A stretch of DNA of 51,193 nt from Myxococcota bacterium (GTDB lineage: Bacteria > Myxococcota_A > UBA9160 > UBA4427), in contig JASMLK010000010.1 in assembly GCA_030748735.1 (NCBI GenBank), forward strand, positions 1-51,193, in the 5' to 3' direction. The number at the start of each line of letters is the position of its first letter. Within the stretch, counting starts at the first letter, position 1. Below are positions 41,629 to 50,225 of this stretch, piece by piece. The position numbers were made by a program, and so were the translations under genes. Under the pieces are notes generated by a model that was not told where the DNA came from, ran no database searches, and worked only from the letters and a program-made list of their open reading frames with translations.

Positions 41629-42072
41629 GTGGGAACTTCGCTACCGGGAGGACCTGCCACGATCTGCGCAGCAGCGGCTAGCGACCATCTAGCCTCCGCT
41701 CCTTGCGGTGCGGACAGTGAGTGACTCGTGCGCTTGCTTGTCATCGGAAGGATGCACCGACTGAACCGCAAGGTTGGCCGGAGGCGTGGATTGACACTAT
41801 GGCTGTCGCAAGCATAGGATCGGATCGGGTTCTTCAGCAGGAGGGGACCATGGCTGTACGACCGCTTCGTGTGCACGGGCTCCACGGGCCTCCATCCACG
41901 TGGACGACCTCGACTCGGATCACCGCGCCCTCTCCGTGAATACCGAAGACGGCGCACAGAAGGGGATCGAGTACATCGCCGAGGCGCGCAGACGTCATTC
42001 AACCCGCAGCAGCTGATTTCCCCGACCACTGCATGGCGGCGGTCCGGGCAGTGCAGTCACGAGTGAGATCTC
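41629..42072 (+). other. intergenic region with possible gene remnant
   Basis: GCAGGAGGGG precedes an ATG at 41850 whose first codons read MAVRPLRVHGLH. A second frame beginning near 41892 reads IHVDDLDSDHRALSVN, then GIEYIAEARRRH and a stop near 42017. Together they look like the start of a VOC-like or small CoA protein after a frame change, but no family is certain. No other structure was noticed; the next gene has no strong SD. Confidence 0.3.
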
Positions 42073-43311
42073 ATGGACCTACGTTACGACGACGATCACG
42101 AGCGTTTTCGCACAGAAGTGCAGACGTTCCTCTCGGCTCATTGGCCGCCCCCCGATCGGGGCGACGATACAGACCGCAAGGCCCAGGAGCGTGCGTTCCG
42201 GCTGAAGGCGATCGAGGCCGGCTACCTCGCCCGCTCGATCCCCCGACGCTATGGGGGCTCCGAACAACCGGCCGACGTACTCGAGGCCGCGATCATCCGC
42301 GAGGAATTCGCGAAGGCCTGGGCACCCGGCGACGTTGCCGGACTCGGGCCAAGCCTGCTCGTTCCCACCCTGCTCGAGAAAGGAGCCGAGTGGCAGAAGC
42401 AGCGCTTCGTGCAACCGACCATCATGGGCGACATCATGTGGTGTCAGGGCTACTCGGAGCCCAACGCTGGTTCGGACCTCGCCAATGTTCAAACGCGCGC
42501 TCGGCTGATGGGCGACGAGTGGGTGATCAACGGACAAAAAATCTGGACCAGCGTCGCCTGGTTGGCGGACTACATGTTCTGCCTGTGCCGAACCGAACCC
42601 GAGGCGAGCAAGCACGCCGGTATCAGCTACCTGCTGATCGACATGAAGCAGCCGGGTGTCGATGTGCGTCGGTTGAAGGCCATCAACGGTGCGTCCCACT
42701 TTTGCGAGGTGTTCCTCGACGACGTGCGAACACCAGCCGATTGGATCGTGGGCGAGCGTGGCCAGGGGTGGGACGTTTCGCGCGCCACCCTCAAGCACGA
42801 ACGCAACATGATCGGAGGCGCGACCCAGACCCTCACCTACTGGGACCGGCTGATGCGCCTGGCCGAGCGCACGCAGAAAGACGGCCGACGCGCGCTCGAC
42901 GATCCGCGGGTCCGCGACCGTCTGGCCGTGATCGAGGGCTACGTACGCGCGCAAGAGTTCTCGGCCTATCGGCAGCTGTCGAAAGCCGCGAAGGGCGAGA
43001 AGGCGGGGATCGTGCAGTCCATGAACAAGATCAACGGCACCAACACCGGGCACCTGATCGTCAAGCTTGCGCTCGACCTGCTCGGCGACGAAGGGCTACT
43101 CGAACCCGAGGCTTTCGACCCTGTCACGTCGCCTGACGTCAACACGGCCTGGGTCGCGCGCTATATGCAAACCCTCGGTGCTGCGATCGCGGGCGGCACG
43201 TCGAACATCCAGCGCAGCGTGATCGCGGAGCGCGGCCTCGGGCTGCCCCGCGACCGAGAGCGGGACCAGAGTCGACAAGCGCGCAGGCCGAGCCAGGAAA
43301 GGCGATCATGA
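42073..43311 (+). CDS. acyl-CoA dehydrogenase (FadE, alpha-type subunit)
   Basis: A 412-residue FAD acyl-CoA dehydrogenase. Motifs are CQGYSEPNAGSDLANVQTRA, GQKIWTSVAWLADYMFCLCRT, and the C-terminal AIAGGTSNIQRSVIAERGLGLPRD. In the IAGGTS strand the classic C-terminal catalytic Glu is replaced, as in mycobacterial heterotetrameric steroid ACADs (ChsE, FadE26-29), whose catalytic Glu lies elsewhere. It makes a trans-2 double bond in an acyl-CoA. Its stop overlaps the next ACAD (ATGA), so the two probably form an alpha2beta2 pair, one subunit of which may lack catalysis. The ATG at 42073 has only a weak site (GAGTGAGATC). Confidence 0.93.
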   Translation: MDLRYDDDHERFRTEVQTFLSAHWPPPDRGDDTDRKAQERAFRLKAIEAGYLARSIPRRYGGSEQPADVLEAAIIREEFAKAWAPGDVAGLGPSLLVPTLLEKGAEWQKQRFVQPTIMGDIMWCQGYSEPNAGSDLANVQTRARLMGDEWVINGQKIWTSVAWLADYMFCLCRTEPEASKHAGISYLLIDMKQPGVDVRRLKAINGASHFCEVFLDDVRTPADWIVGERGQGWDVSRATLKHERNMIGGATQTLTYWDRLMRLAERTQKDGRRALDDPRVRDRLAVIEGYVRAQEFSAYRQLSKAAKGEKAGIVQSMNKINGTNTGHLIVKLALDLLGDEGLLEPEAFDPVTSPDVNTAWVARYMQTLGAAIAGGTSNIQRSVIAERGLGLPRDRERDQSRQARRPSQERRS

Positions 43312-44393
43312 ACTTCGATCTCTGCGAAGAGCAGGAAATGCTCCAGTCGACCGTTCGGCAATTCGCCGCAACCGAGTGCCCGCTACCAAGGGCCCGCGAG
43401 ATCTTCGACGCCAAGGACGGCCACGACCCGGAGCTCTGGCGCGGCCTCTGCGACCTCGGCCTTGGCGGAATCCAGATCGAAGAAGCCTACGGTGGAGCCG
43501 GTCTCGAACTGCTCGACCTCGCACTCGTCGGGGAAGTGCTGGGCGAATCCGCCTTCCCCGGCCCCTTCTTCGGCCACGCACTCGCGGCGCTCGCGATCGG
43601 GCTCGGCGGGAGTGAGGAGCAGAAGCGGAGATGGCTCCCCGACCTTGCGTCGGGTTCGGCCATCGGAACCATCGCCTTCGCCGAGGGCGACCAGATGTGG
43701 CAGCCCGAGCAATGGGGACTCGAAGCCAGCGAAGGCGGCACACGCATCGAAGGCCACAAGTGCTTCGTCCCCCACGCTGGCACCGCAGACATCGTCGTCG
43801 TGGGGCTCGCGGGTGGTGGCATGAGCGTCGTGGAACGCGACTGCGCCGCGCTCGACATCAAAGAGAGCGCGGCCCTCGATCGGACCCGACGCGTCGCAGA
43901 GGTCGAGTTCACAGGAGCCCCCGCGCACCCCCTGCCCGAAGGCGTCGCGGCATCGGGGCGCGTGCGCGACGCGGGCCTGGTCCTCCTCGCGGCCGACGCA
44001 ATGGGGGCCGCCTGGCGCTGTGTCGAACTATCGGTTGAATACGCCAACCGCCGCGAACAGTTTGGAACCACCATCGGTCACTTCCAGGCGCTCAAGCATC
44101 AACTCGCCGACATGGCGATCGAAGTCGAACCCGCCCGCGGGCTCTACTGGTACGCGGCCCACGCCTTCGACCACGTCCCGGACGAGAGCGCGCGCTTCGC
44201 CGCGATGGCGAAGGCCCACCTCACCGATCGTGCGATGCAGGTCGCGCGTGACGCCGTCGAGGCCCACGGCGGAATCGGCTTCACCTGGGAGGGAGACCTC
44301 CACTTGTATTTCAAACGGGCGATGTTCGATCGCGCGTTCCTGGGCTCGCCCGAATTCCATCGCGCGCGGGCTGCCGAACTTGGAGGTTGGTGA
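43308..44393 (+). CDS. acyl-CoA dehydrogenase (FadE, partner subunit)
   Basis: A 361-residue ACAD. It begins MNFDLCEEQEMLQSTVRQFA and ends with REQFGTTIGHFQALKHQLADMAIE and AHGGIGFTWEGDLHLYFKRA, the typical C-terminal helices. It is shorter than its partner, and the middle FAD/acyl region is degenerate (AFAEGDQMWQPEQWG in place of T-E-P-x-A-G-S-D). Such shortened partners form mixed ACADs with a canonical subunit. The 4-bp overlap (ATGA) with the preceding gene and the TGATG overlap with the ECH gene indicate one coupled operon: dehydrogenate, then hydrate. The pair resembles mycobacterial fadE28-fadE29-type modules. Confidence 0.92.
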   Translation: MNFDLCEEQEMLQSTVRQFAATECPLPRAREIFDAKDGHDPELWRGLCDLGLGGIQIEEAYGGAGLELLDLALVGEVLGESAFPGPFFGHALAALAIGLGGSEEQKRRWLPDLASGSAIGTIAFAEGDQMWQPEQWGLEASEGGTRIEGHKCFVPHAGTADIVVVGLAGGGMSVVERDCAALDIKESAALDRTRRVAEVEFTGAPAHPLPEGVAASGRVRDAGLVLLAADAMGAAWRCVELSVEYANRREQFGTTIGHFQALKHQLADMAIEVEPARGLYWYAAHAFDHVPDESARFAAMAKAHLTDRAMQVARDAVEAHGGIGFTWEGDLHLYFKRAMFDRAFLGSPEFHRARAAELGGW

Positions 44394-45253
44394 TGGCGGA
44401 GTCACAAGCGAGCACGTCGGTGGTGCTGTGCGAGATCGAACGCGGCGTCGCCGAACTCACGCTCAATCGCCCCGAACGAATGAACGCTTTCACGCCACAG
44501 ATGGGCGCCGATCTCGTGCGGCTCTTCGGCGAACTCGACCGGGACGATGCGGTACGCGCGATCGTGGTGACGGGCGCGGGCCGCGCGTTCTGCGCGGGTG
44601 CGGACCTCGGCGGCGGCGAAGCCACCTTCAAGGCAAGTGGCGACTCCTCGACCGGCAACTCCAGTGCTGACGACGACGAAGTGCTGCCGAAGGAGGCTCG
44701 GGTGCGTGAGATCCGGCCCTGGCTGATCGAAAAGCCGATCATCGGCGCGATCCAGGGGCATGCAGTTGGCCTCGGCCTGACCCTCGCCCTGCAATGGGAC
44801 ATCCGCATCGTGGCCGATGACGCGAAGCTCTCCTTCGCGTTCGTACAGCGCGGGGTGGTGACCGAGCTGGCCAGCACCTGGATCTTGCCGCGACTCGTCG
44901 GGCTCGCACGGGCCTCCGATCTGCTCATGACGGGAAGGACCTTCCGCGGAAAGGAAGCCGCCGAACTCGGTGTTGCGAACGAAGCGTTGCCTGCCGATGC
45001 CGTGTTGCCGCGCGCGCGGGAGATCGCGCGCGCGATCGTGGAGCGCTGCGCGCCGGCGAGCGTCGCCCTCACCAAGCGAATGATCTGGCAACACCTTGCC
45101 CTCGACGATCCCTACCTTGCCTCCCAACGCGAGGCGACGGGGCTCGCACGTCTCGGCCGCATGCCGGACGCCGCAGAAGGCGTGAAGGCGTTCTTGCAGA
45201 AACGAGCGCCGCAGTGGCAGCTCTCGGCGGCGGACGCACCGCAACTGGACTGA
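44393..45253 (+). CDS. enoyl-CoA hydratase/isomerase family, EchA-like
   Basis: A 286-residue crotonase. The first oxyanion strand is GAGRAFCAGADLGG and the second is IQGHAVGLGLTLALQWDIRI. Neither standard Glu position is occupied; instead SFAFVQRGVVTELASTWILPRLVG carries a Glu in the R-G-x-x-x-E-x-x-S-x-x-[LI]-P-R position typical of ECH/ECI type-2 isomerases. An insert of about 15 residues (SGDSSTGNSSADDD) follows the first strand. The ATG at 44393 overlaps the previous TGA as TGATG and follows GGAGG. It should hydrate or isomerise the product of the ACAD pair. Confidence 0.9.
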   Translation: MAESQASTSVVLCEIERGVAELTLNRPERMNAFTPQMGADLVRLFGELDRDDAVRAIVVTGAGRAFCAGADLGGGEATFKASGDSSTGNSSADDDEVLPKEARVREIRPWLIEKPIIGAIQGHAVGLGLTLALQWDIRIVADDAKLSFAFVQRGVVTELASTWILPRLVGLARASDLLMTGRTFRGKEAAELGVANEALPADAVLPRAREIARAIVERCAPASVALTKRMIWQHLALDDPYLASQREATGLARLGRMPDAAEGVKAFLQKRAPQWQLSAADAPQLD

Positions 45254-45335
45254 TCAGTCGCCGCGAGTGACTTCGAGACGCGAAGGCGTAGAATGACCGG
45301 GATTGGATAGTCGCCTCACGTTTCGAAGATCTCGA

Positions 45336-47762
45336 ATGACCTCATGTACATCTCGCCTCTCGCGGTGCTCGGTTTGTCTCGTCATCGCACTGGTGTTCAT
45401 CGGGTGCGCAGAGCGCTCGCCTGCCCCCGCGACTTCGGCTGTCTCTGTTTCGATCGCCGCTTCGGTTGCCGAACGGACGGCGGACACCCGACAGATCCGT
45501 ACGCGATTGGAGGTCGGAAACCCGTCGGACCATTCGCACTTCACAGGCGGCTGGTACCCGCCTCGCAGCCGCGGACAGCTGCGCTACGCGAAGACCGCGA
45601 CGAGCTTCACTCGTGGCCCCGCAGCGGTAGTGGAGGTTCAGCTCGCCACACGATCCAGACTGACGGTCAAGATCGCCACCGGCCCGAAGAAGCGTCCCGA
45701 TTCGCTTCCAGCTCAGTTCGTCACCGTCCTATGGAACGACGAAGAACTCGGGACTCTTCCGGCCGATGGTGGATCTATACCCATCCGATTCTCTGTCCCC
45801 AAGGCCGCACAGCGACTCGGGCTCAATCGTCTGGTGCTGATGCCTCACTATTGGTTCGATCCGACGCAACAGGCCCAACAGCTGAACGAAACAGCACGCG
45901 GCCTGCAGATCGAGTCGATCGAGTTCGTGGGCAAGTCGTCGGCACAGGATGATCTCGCTCCGGCTGCGGTCGTCGAAGATGACATCATCAATCAGAAAGC
46001 CGGAACCGTCATCACCCACTACGCGGTGCTGCCGGACGACGCTCGCTTGACGGGACGCTTCGTCACCGGTTCCCCCGATTCGCACGGGTCGATCGTGCTG
46101 GCGCTCGACGGCGAAGTCGAAACCACCCTCTTCCGTACCGAAGCCGCCCTGGAGGCCGCAGCGGATACAACCGATCCAGGTGCCGAACGGGGTTTCGACA
46201 TCGATCTCGCGGCGTTCGCAGGAAGGGCAGCCGGTCTGAGCTTCATCGTTGCGGGCAGCACCGCCGAATCGCACTCGACCTGGGTCTCACCGGTGCTGCA
46301 CGGTACAAGGGGTGTCGAACACGGGGAAGGCGACGAGCACCAACCGAAACCCACTCTGGAGACGAAGCGCCCGAACATCCTCCTCGTGCTCTTCGACACG
46401 CTGCGCGCGGACGCGACAGAACCGTACGGGGCTCCGGAAGGAAGCACACCATCGATCGCAAGACTGGGGCGCGCCGGAACGGTCTTCGCGAAAGCCTACG
46501 CGACAGGCGCCACGACGCGGGTCAGCGTTGCTTCCATGCTCACGGGTCACTACCCCCCGCGACATGGCGTCACCGAGGAGGAGCACAGACTCGCGCGCAC
46601 ACTCCCCTATCTGCCCGATCTCCTCGAGGAAGACGGCTACACAACGGTCGGCGTGATCGACAACCCCCAGCTGAGCGCTGACCGCGGCTTCGACCGCGGC
46701 TTCGACACGTTCGAGGAGTTGTTTCGAATCGATGAGAACGACTTGCGCCGAGACCATCCAGAACCCCGCAAACGGGCGAAATGGACATGGGAGTCGTTCG
46801 TCGCCCCCGCGCTGTCAACGAGGGGGGACAAGCCCTTCTTCGTGTACTTGCACGAACTGGATCCGCATTTTCCATACCAACCGCTTCCACCCTATGACGT
46901 TGGCGAAGACGACGCGTATCGCGGTGTTCCACTCATGCAGCCGGAGCGCATGCATTGGCTCGTTCGCTTCGATCTCACGCGCAAGATCCTCGCACTCATC
47001 AACGAAAACCGGAACTGGCTCGACGAAGCATCGCTTCGAGCGCTGCGTCGGCGCTATGCGGGTGAAGTCGCCTACATGGATGCCTACCTGGGCTGGATAC
47101 TCGATCACCTGGACGAGACAGGGCTGCGCGATGACACCGTCGTCGTCTTCGTCTCGGACCACGGCGAAGAATTCCTCGAGCACGACCACTTCGGGCACAG
47201 CCTGCAGGTGTACGATCCCGCCATTCGCGTTCCACTCATCATCTCGAGACCCGACGGAGTCGGCCGTGGTTCGATCGTCGAGGCGCCCGCCGAACTGCTG
47301 GACCTACCGTCGACACTCCTCGGCCTCGCCGGTGCCGATGTCCCCGAACAAGCCGAGGGTCGTGATCTCTTTGGTCGAGCAGCGCTTGCCCCCGACCGGG
47401 CCGCGTTACGGGTGAGGCCGACACTCGCCTACGGCGACTGGAAGCAGCCCGCCACGGACAAGAACGGTTCGCTCGCGAGCCGCCAGGTATCGATTCGTGT
47501 CGGCGATTCAAAGCTGATTCGCAACCGCTACCAAACGGCAGGCGAGGCATTCGACACCTACGAGCTATACGATCTCGCAGCAGATCCAGACGAATCGACC
47601 AACCTCTGGTTCTCCCGACCGGTATTGGGTCACACCCTCCGGCAGCAACTCGATGCTCGGAACATCGCCGACGCCAGGGCAACCGAGTCCTTCGCCCCGG
47701 AGGTCGAACCGCTCGGAGAAGACATGCGCAATCGTCTGAGAGCGCTTGGGTACGCGGAGTAG
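45336..47762 (+). CDS. sulfatase-like lipoprotein with nonstandard nucleophile position
   Basis: An 808-residue lipoprotein. The signal peptide ends with lipobox LVFIGC. After an N-terminal domain of about 320 residues (no family recognised) comes an alkaline-phosphatase/sulfatase fold: NILLVLFDTLRAD (first metal Asp), VSDHGEEFLEHDHFGH (metal Asp/His) and TVVVFVSDHGEE. At the catalytic site the usual C-x-P-S-R is TRVSVASMLTG, so the formylglycine Cys is Thr and the Arg is Val; a Thr nucleophile, as in phosphoethanolamine transferases, is possible. It may be a phosphodiesterase/transferase or an unmodified sulfatase relative. ATG 45336 is preferred because the lipoprotein signal starts there; the upstream reading from 45303 has a TTG. 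The SD is weak. Confidence 0.8.
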   Translation: MTSCTSRLSRCSVCLVIALVFIGCAERSPAPATSAVSVSIAASVAERTADTRQIRTRLEVGNPSDHSHFTGGWYPPRSRGQLRYAKTATSFTRGPAAVVEVQLATRSRLTVKIATGPKKRPDSLPAQFVTVLWNDEELGTLPADGGSIPIRFSVPKAAQRLGLNRLVLMPHYWFDPTQQAQQLNETARGLQIESIEFVGKSSAQDDLAPAAVVEDDIINQKAGTVITHYAVLPDDARLTGRFVTGSPDSHGSIVLALDGEVETTLFRTEAALEAAADTTDPGAERGFDIDLAAFAGRAAGLSFIVAGSTAESHSTWVSPVLHGTRGVEHGEGDEHQPKPTLETKRPNILLVLFDTLRADATEPYGAPEGSTPSIARLGRAGTVFAKAYATGATTRVSVASMLTGHYPPRHGVTEEEHRLARTLPYLPDLLEEDGYTTVGVIDNPQLSADRGFDRGFDTFEELFRIDENDLRRDHPEPRKRAKWTWESFVAPALSTRGDKPFFVYLHELDPHFPYQPLPPYDVGEDDAYRGVPLMQPERMHWLVRFDLTRKILALINENRNWLDEASLRALRRRYAGEVAYMDAYLGWILDHLDETGLRDDTVVVFVSDHGEEFLEHDHFGHSLQVYDPAIRVPLIISRPDGVGRGSIVEAPAELLDLPSTLLGLAGADVPEQAEGRDLFGRAALAPDRAALRVRPTLAYGDWKQPATDKNGSLASRQVSIRVGDSKLIRNRYQTAGEAFDTYELYDLAADPDESTNLWFSRPVLGHTLRQQLDARNIADARATESFAPEVEPLGEDMRNRLRALGYAE

Positions 47763-47774
47763 AGAGGTTCGACC

Positions 47775-48110
47775 GTGAAAGAGATCACAGAGCCATCGAG
47801 AGTCGTTCCCGTCATCGCCGAGACCGATGTCCTGGTCGTGGGTAGTGGGCCTGGTGGGTTGTCGGCTGCGTTGGCTTCGGCGCGGGAAGGCGTGGACACC
47901 ATGCTCGTGGAGCGGTTCGGCTCCTTCGGTGGAAACATCACGCAGTGCATGGTGGGGACCATTGCCTGGTATCGCAGTGAAGCCACCGTGGATGCGGGCG
48001 GGGCCGGCGTCGCCGCCGCCAGTGCAGTCAAGCAGGGCGTTTCGTGCAGGAGTGTGAACCTGTCGAAGGTCCAGCAGGCGCTGGAAAAGCAGGGGGTCAG
48101 GATCGCGTAG
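47775..48110 (+). pseudogene. truncated FAD-dependent oxidoreductase
   Basis: Only the first 111 residues of a FAD-dependent oxidoreductase (PF12831-like, usually about 450) remain: TDVLVVGSGPGGLSAALASAREG is the dinucleotide-binding GxGxxG, and ERFGSFGGNITQCMVGTIAWY the loop that follows. It stops at TAG after GVRIA. The GTG start follows AGAGAGG. A 28-bp transposon-end-like repeat (48133-48160) begins 22 bp after the stop, so excision or insertion-mediated deletion may have removed the rest. Probably non-functional. Confidence 0.7.
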
Positions 48111-48132
48111 GAGGATGCCCTTCGATGAGCGG

Positions 48133-48160
48133 GGCTAGCCCGCATTATTCATGAACATCC
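48133..48160 (-). repeat. 28-bp transposon-end-like repeat, copy B
   Basis: Reverse complement of copy A at 32146-32173: 20 bases identical (GGATGTTCATGAATAATGCG on the minus strand) and 27 of 28 overall. The outer part forms GGGCTAGCCC (48132-48141). It lies 22 bp after the truncated FAD oxidoreductase. Confidence 0.6.
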
Positions 48161-48212
48161 TACTGCGACGGCACATCTCCGCACTCTGGCAAGAGAAATC
48201 GACGTCCCCTGG

Positions 48213-48770
48213 TCAGCCGCCGCACATCACAGCGCGCTTCTGCTTGAGCCAGGCCCTGGCGCGGCGCATCGCGTCTTCCGTGGCCTGCGCTTCAGTCGAG
48301 AAGTAGTAGTCCTTCACGAGGTCGGCCCCCGCAAAGGAGTCACCGTTTTCCGGGTTCGACGAAAACGTCACAGAGCGATCGAAACGACCTTCGACCTCCT
48401 TGAGGACGGGTTCGCTCTTTTCGACGGAGCTCGTCGTTACGATGATCAGCTGCCTCTGCTTGACCACATAGGGAACAGTAACGGTCGCGGTATAGGTCCT
48501 CACCGAACCGTTGGCTTCGACGTCCCCGTTGATGCTGCGCATGTACTTCGATCGGGCATCGACGATCGGCTGCAGGTCCTCCTCCTTCGGAAGGCTCGAA
48601 ACGCATTCCTCGATCACCTGCTTTTCGATCTTCGAACTCCCGTCCGAGAGTGTGCCCCCGGCGACGACGGTCGTGATCTTGCGCTCCACCTCTCCTGCCG
48701 TCGCCGTGTTTGCAAAGGCGATCAGGCAGCACAGACCGATGAAGCACGCTGTCTTGTTCAAGATTGGCAA
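48213..48770 (-). CDS. secreted protein of unknown function
   Basis: A 185-residue protein with signal peptide (hydrophobic core FIGLCCLIAFANTATA, cleavage after TATA). The mature part is small and mixed, with a central TYTATVTVPYVVKQRQLIIVTTS beta-rich region and a C-terminal Cys-Gly-Gly. No family was recognised. The start is a TTG with GGAGAGGG six bases upstream; an ATG would not fit. It is convergent with the truncated gene and divergent from the DUF362 gene (189 bp). It is probably periplasmic or extracellular. Confidence 0.55.
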   Translation of the reverse strand: MPILNKTACFIGLCCLIAFANTATAGEVERKITTVVAGGTLSDGSSKIEKQVIEECVSSLPKEEDLQPIVDARSKYMRSINGDVEANGSVRTYTATVTVPYVVKQRQLIIVTTSSVEKSEPVLKEVEGRFDRSVTFSSNPENGDSFAGADLVKDYYFSTEAQATEDAMRRARAWLKQKRAVMCGG

Positions 48771-48959
48771 TGCACCCTCTCCTTACCTTCGAATCTCAGT
48801 CGACGCCTGAGTGTAGGTGATTCGAGTGCTGATCTCGGGGCGAAGCGGCGAGCAGCGAAGGAACTGAATCTCGACCCCCCAGCGAAAAGCTCAGCATCCC
48901 GGCCCGGACGATGGGTAGAATCACGCAATGCGGACTGATCTTCGCCGCGGAGGCCCATC

Positions 48960-50171
48960 ATGAAACCGATCACGAGAAGAGCTTTCGGCGCGCTCGGGGC
49001 AAGTGGGCTTGCCGCGTTGGCGCTCCCGCCTGCTCCTGCGCACTCGAACACCCCGCAGCGGCCTTTGGCCCCGGCAAGCGGGTCAGGCCACGCGGCGCTG
49101 GCCGGGGTCACGCGAGGTGCCGACCAAGCCGCGGTCGAAGACGCCGTGCAGCGCGCCGCGCTCGAAGTGAGTGACTTCGCGTGGCTGAGCCGTGGCGATC
49201 GCGTCCTGATCAAGACCGCGTGCAATTCGGGTGGTGTGTATCCGTTTACGACGGATCCCGTGGCGCTCCGCGCAATGATCGGACTGTTGAAACAACACGG
49301 CGCGGGCAAGATCTTCGTCGCCGACATGTCCGGCGTGCAGTTCGTTCGCTTCAGCAAGGATCGCACCAGCGGCAGCACCCGCGGCCTGATGAACCAGAAC
49401 CAGATGGCGCAGGCGGCAGAATCCGCGGGGGCCGAGGTCGTTGCCTTCGAGGAAGCCGGGTGGGACGCTTTTCACGAAGAGCGCCCCATCGCGGGGAGCG
49501 CCTGGCCGGACCCCGTGATGATGCCCGACATCGTGAACGAGGTAGACCACATCGTCCTGATGCCGCGTTGCGCCCGCCACGTGTTGGCCGGGAGCACACT
49601 CGGCCTCAAGGCCGCCGTCGGTTGGTGGCGACACGATTCGCGCCTCACCTACCACCACCGGGCCGGCTCCCTCCCGGAAAAGACCGCCGAGGGCAACTGG
49701 GTACCCAGCTTGCTCGACAAGCAGCGCCTGGTGCTCAGCAACGCAACCAGAGTGGTAAGCACGTTCGGCCCAGACAACGGCTACGTCTCGGAACCCGAAA
49801 CCGGGCTGGTCATCGCGAGCCAAAGCGTCGTCGCCCACGACATGCTCTCGATGAGTTGGTTGCTCGAGAACATGCGCATGACTCCCGAAGCGGAAAGAGA
49901 CGGCCTCACCGATGATCCGCACCAAACACCGTGGTTCACCGGCATGCTCAACCGACTGATCGTGCATTGGCTCGACGGCGGGCTCGGAAAGGTGATCAGT
50001 GGAGACGGCCCACCGACCATCCACCACGAAAGCATCTGGGACGATCGCGTCTTGCGCACGGCGTTCGAGCTTTCGGGCGGCGTGCCGAGCCTGGAGATCT
50101 CCGATGCACTCGGCGATCTGCCCGAACCGATCCTGACGTTGATGAAGGAATCGACCGCGCGGCCGACGTGA
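48960..50171 (+). CDS. Tat-exported DUF362 protein
   Basis: A 403-residue protein with twin-arginine signal (ITRRAFGALGASGLAALALP; R-R-A-F-G). The mature domain resembles DUF362: ALEVSDFAWLSRGDRVLIKTACN, GAGKIFVADMSG, the acidic DIVNEVDHIVLMPRCARH and TLGLKAAVGWWRHDSR. DUF362 proteins are ferredoxin-linked or metal-binding and of unknown reaction. No Fe-S cysteine cluster is evident, so its partner may be separate. ATG 48960 has a GGAGGCC sequence before it. It is followed by a broken Grx/kinase chimera on the opposite strand. Confidence 0.76.
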   Translation: MKPITRRAFGALGASGLAALALPPAPAHSNTPQRPLAPASGSGHAALAGVTRGADQAAVEDAVQRAALEVSDFAWLSRGDRVLIKTACNSGGVYPFTTDPVALRAMIGLLKQHGAGKIFVADMSGVQFVRFSKDRTSGSTRGLMNQNQMAQAAESAGAEVVAFEEAGWDAFHEERPIAGSAWPDPVMMPDIVNEVDHIVLMPRCARHVLAGSTLGLKAAVGWWRHDSRLTYHHRAGSLPEKTAEGNWVPSLLDKQRLVLSNATRVVSTFGPDNGYVSEPETGLVIASQSVVAHDMLSMSWLLENMRMTPEAERDGLTDDPHQTPWFTGMLNRLIVHWLDGGLGKVISGDGPPTIHHESIWDDRVLRTAFELSGGVPSLEISDALGDLPEPILTLMKESTARPT

Positions 50172-50225
50172 GCAGACCGGCGAGGCACGACGGCCGCGCG
50201 TCATGCTGATCGTGCTGCGACGGTT

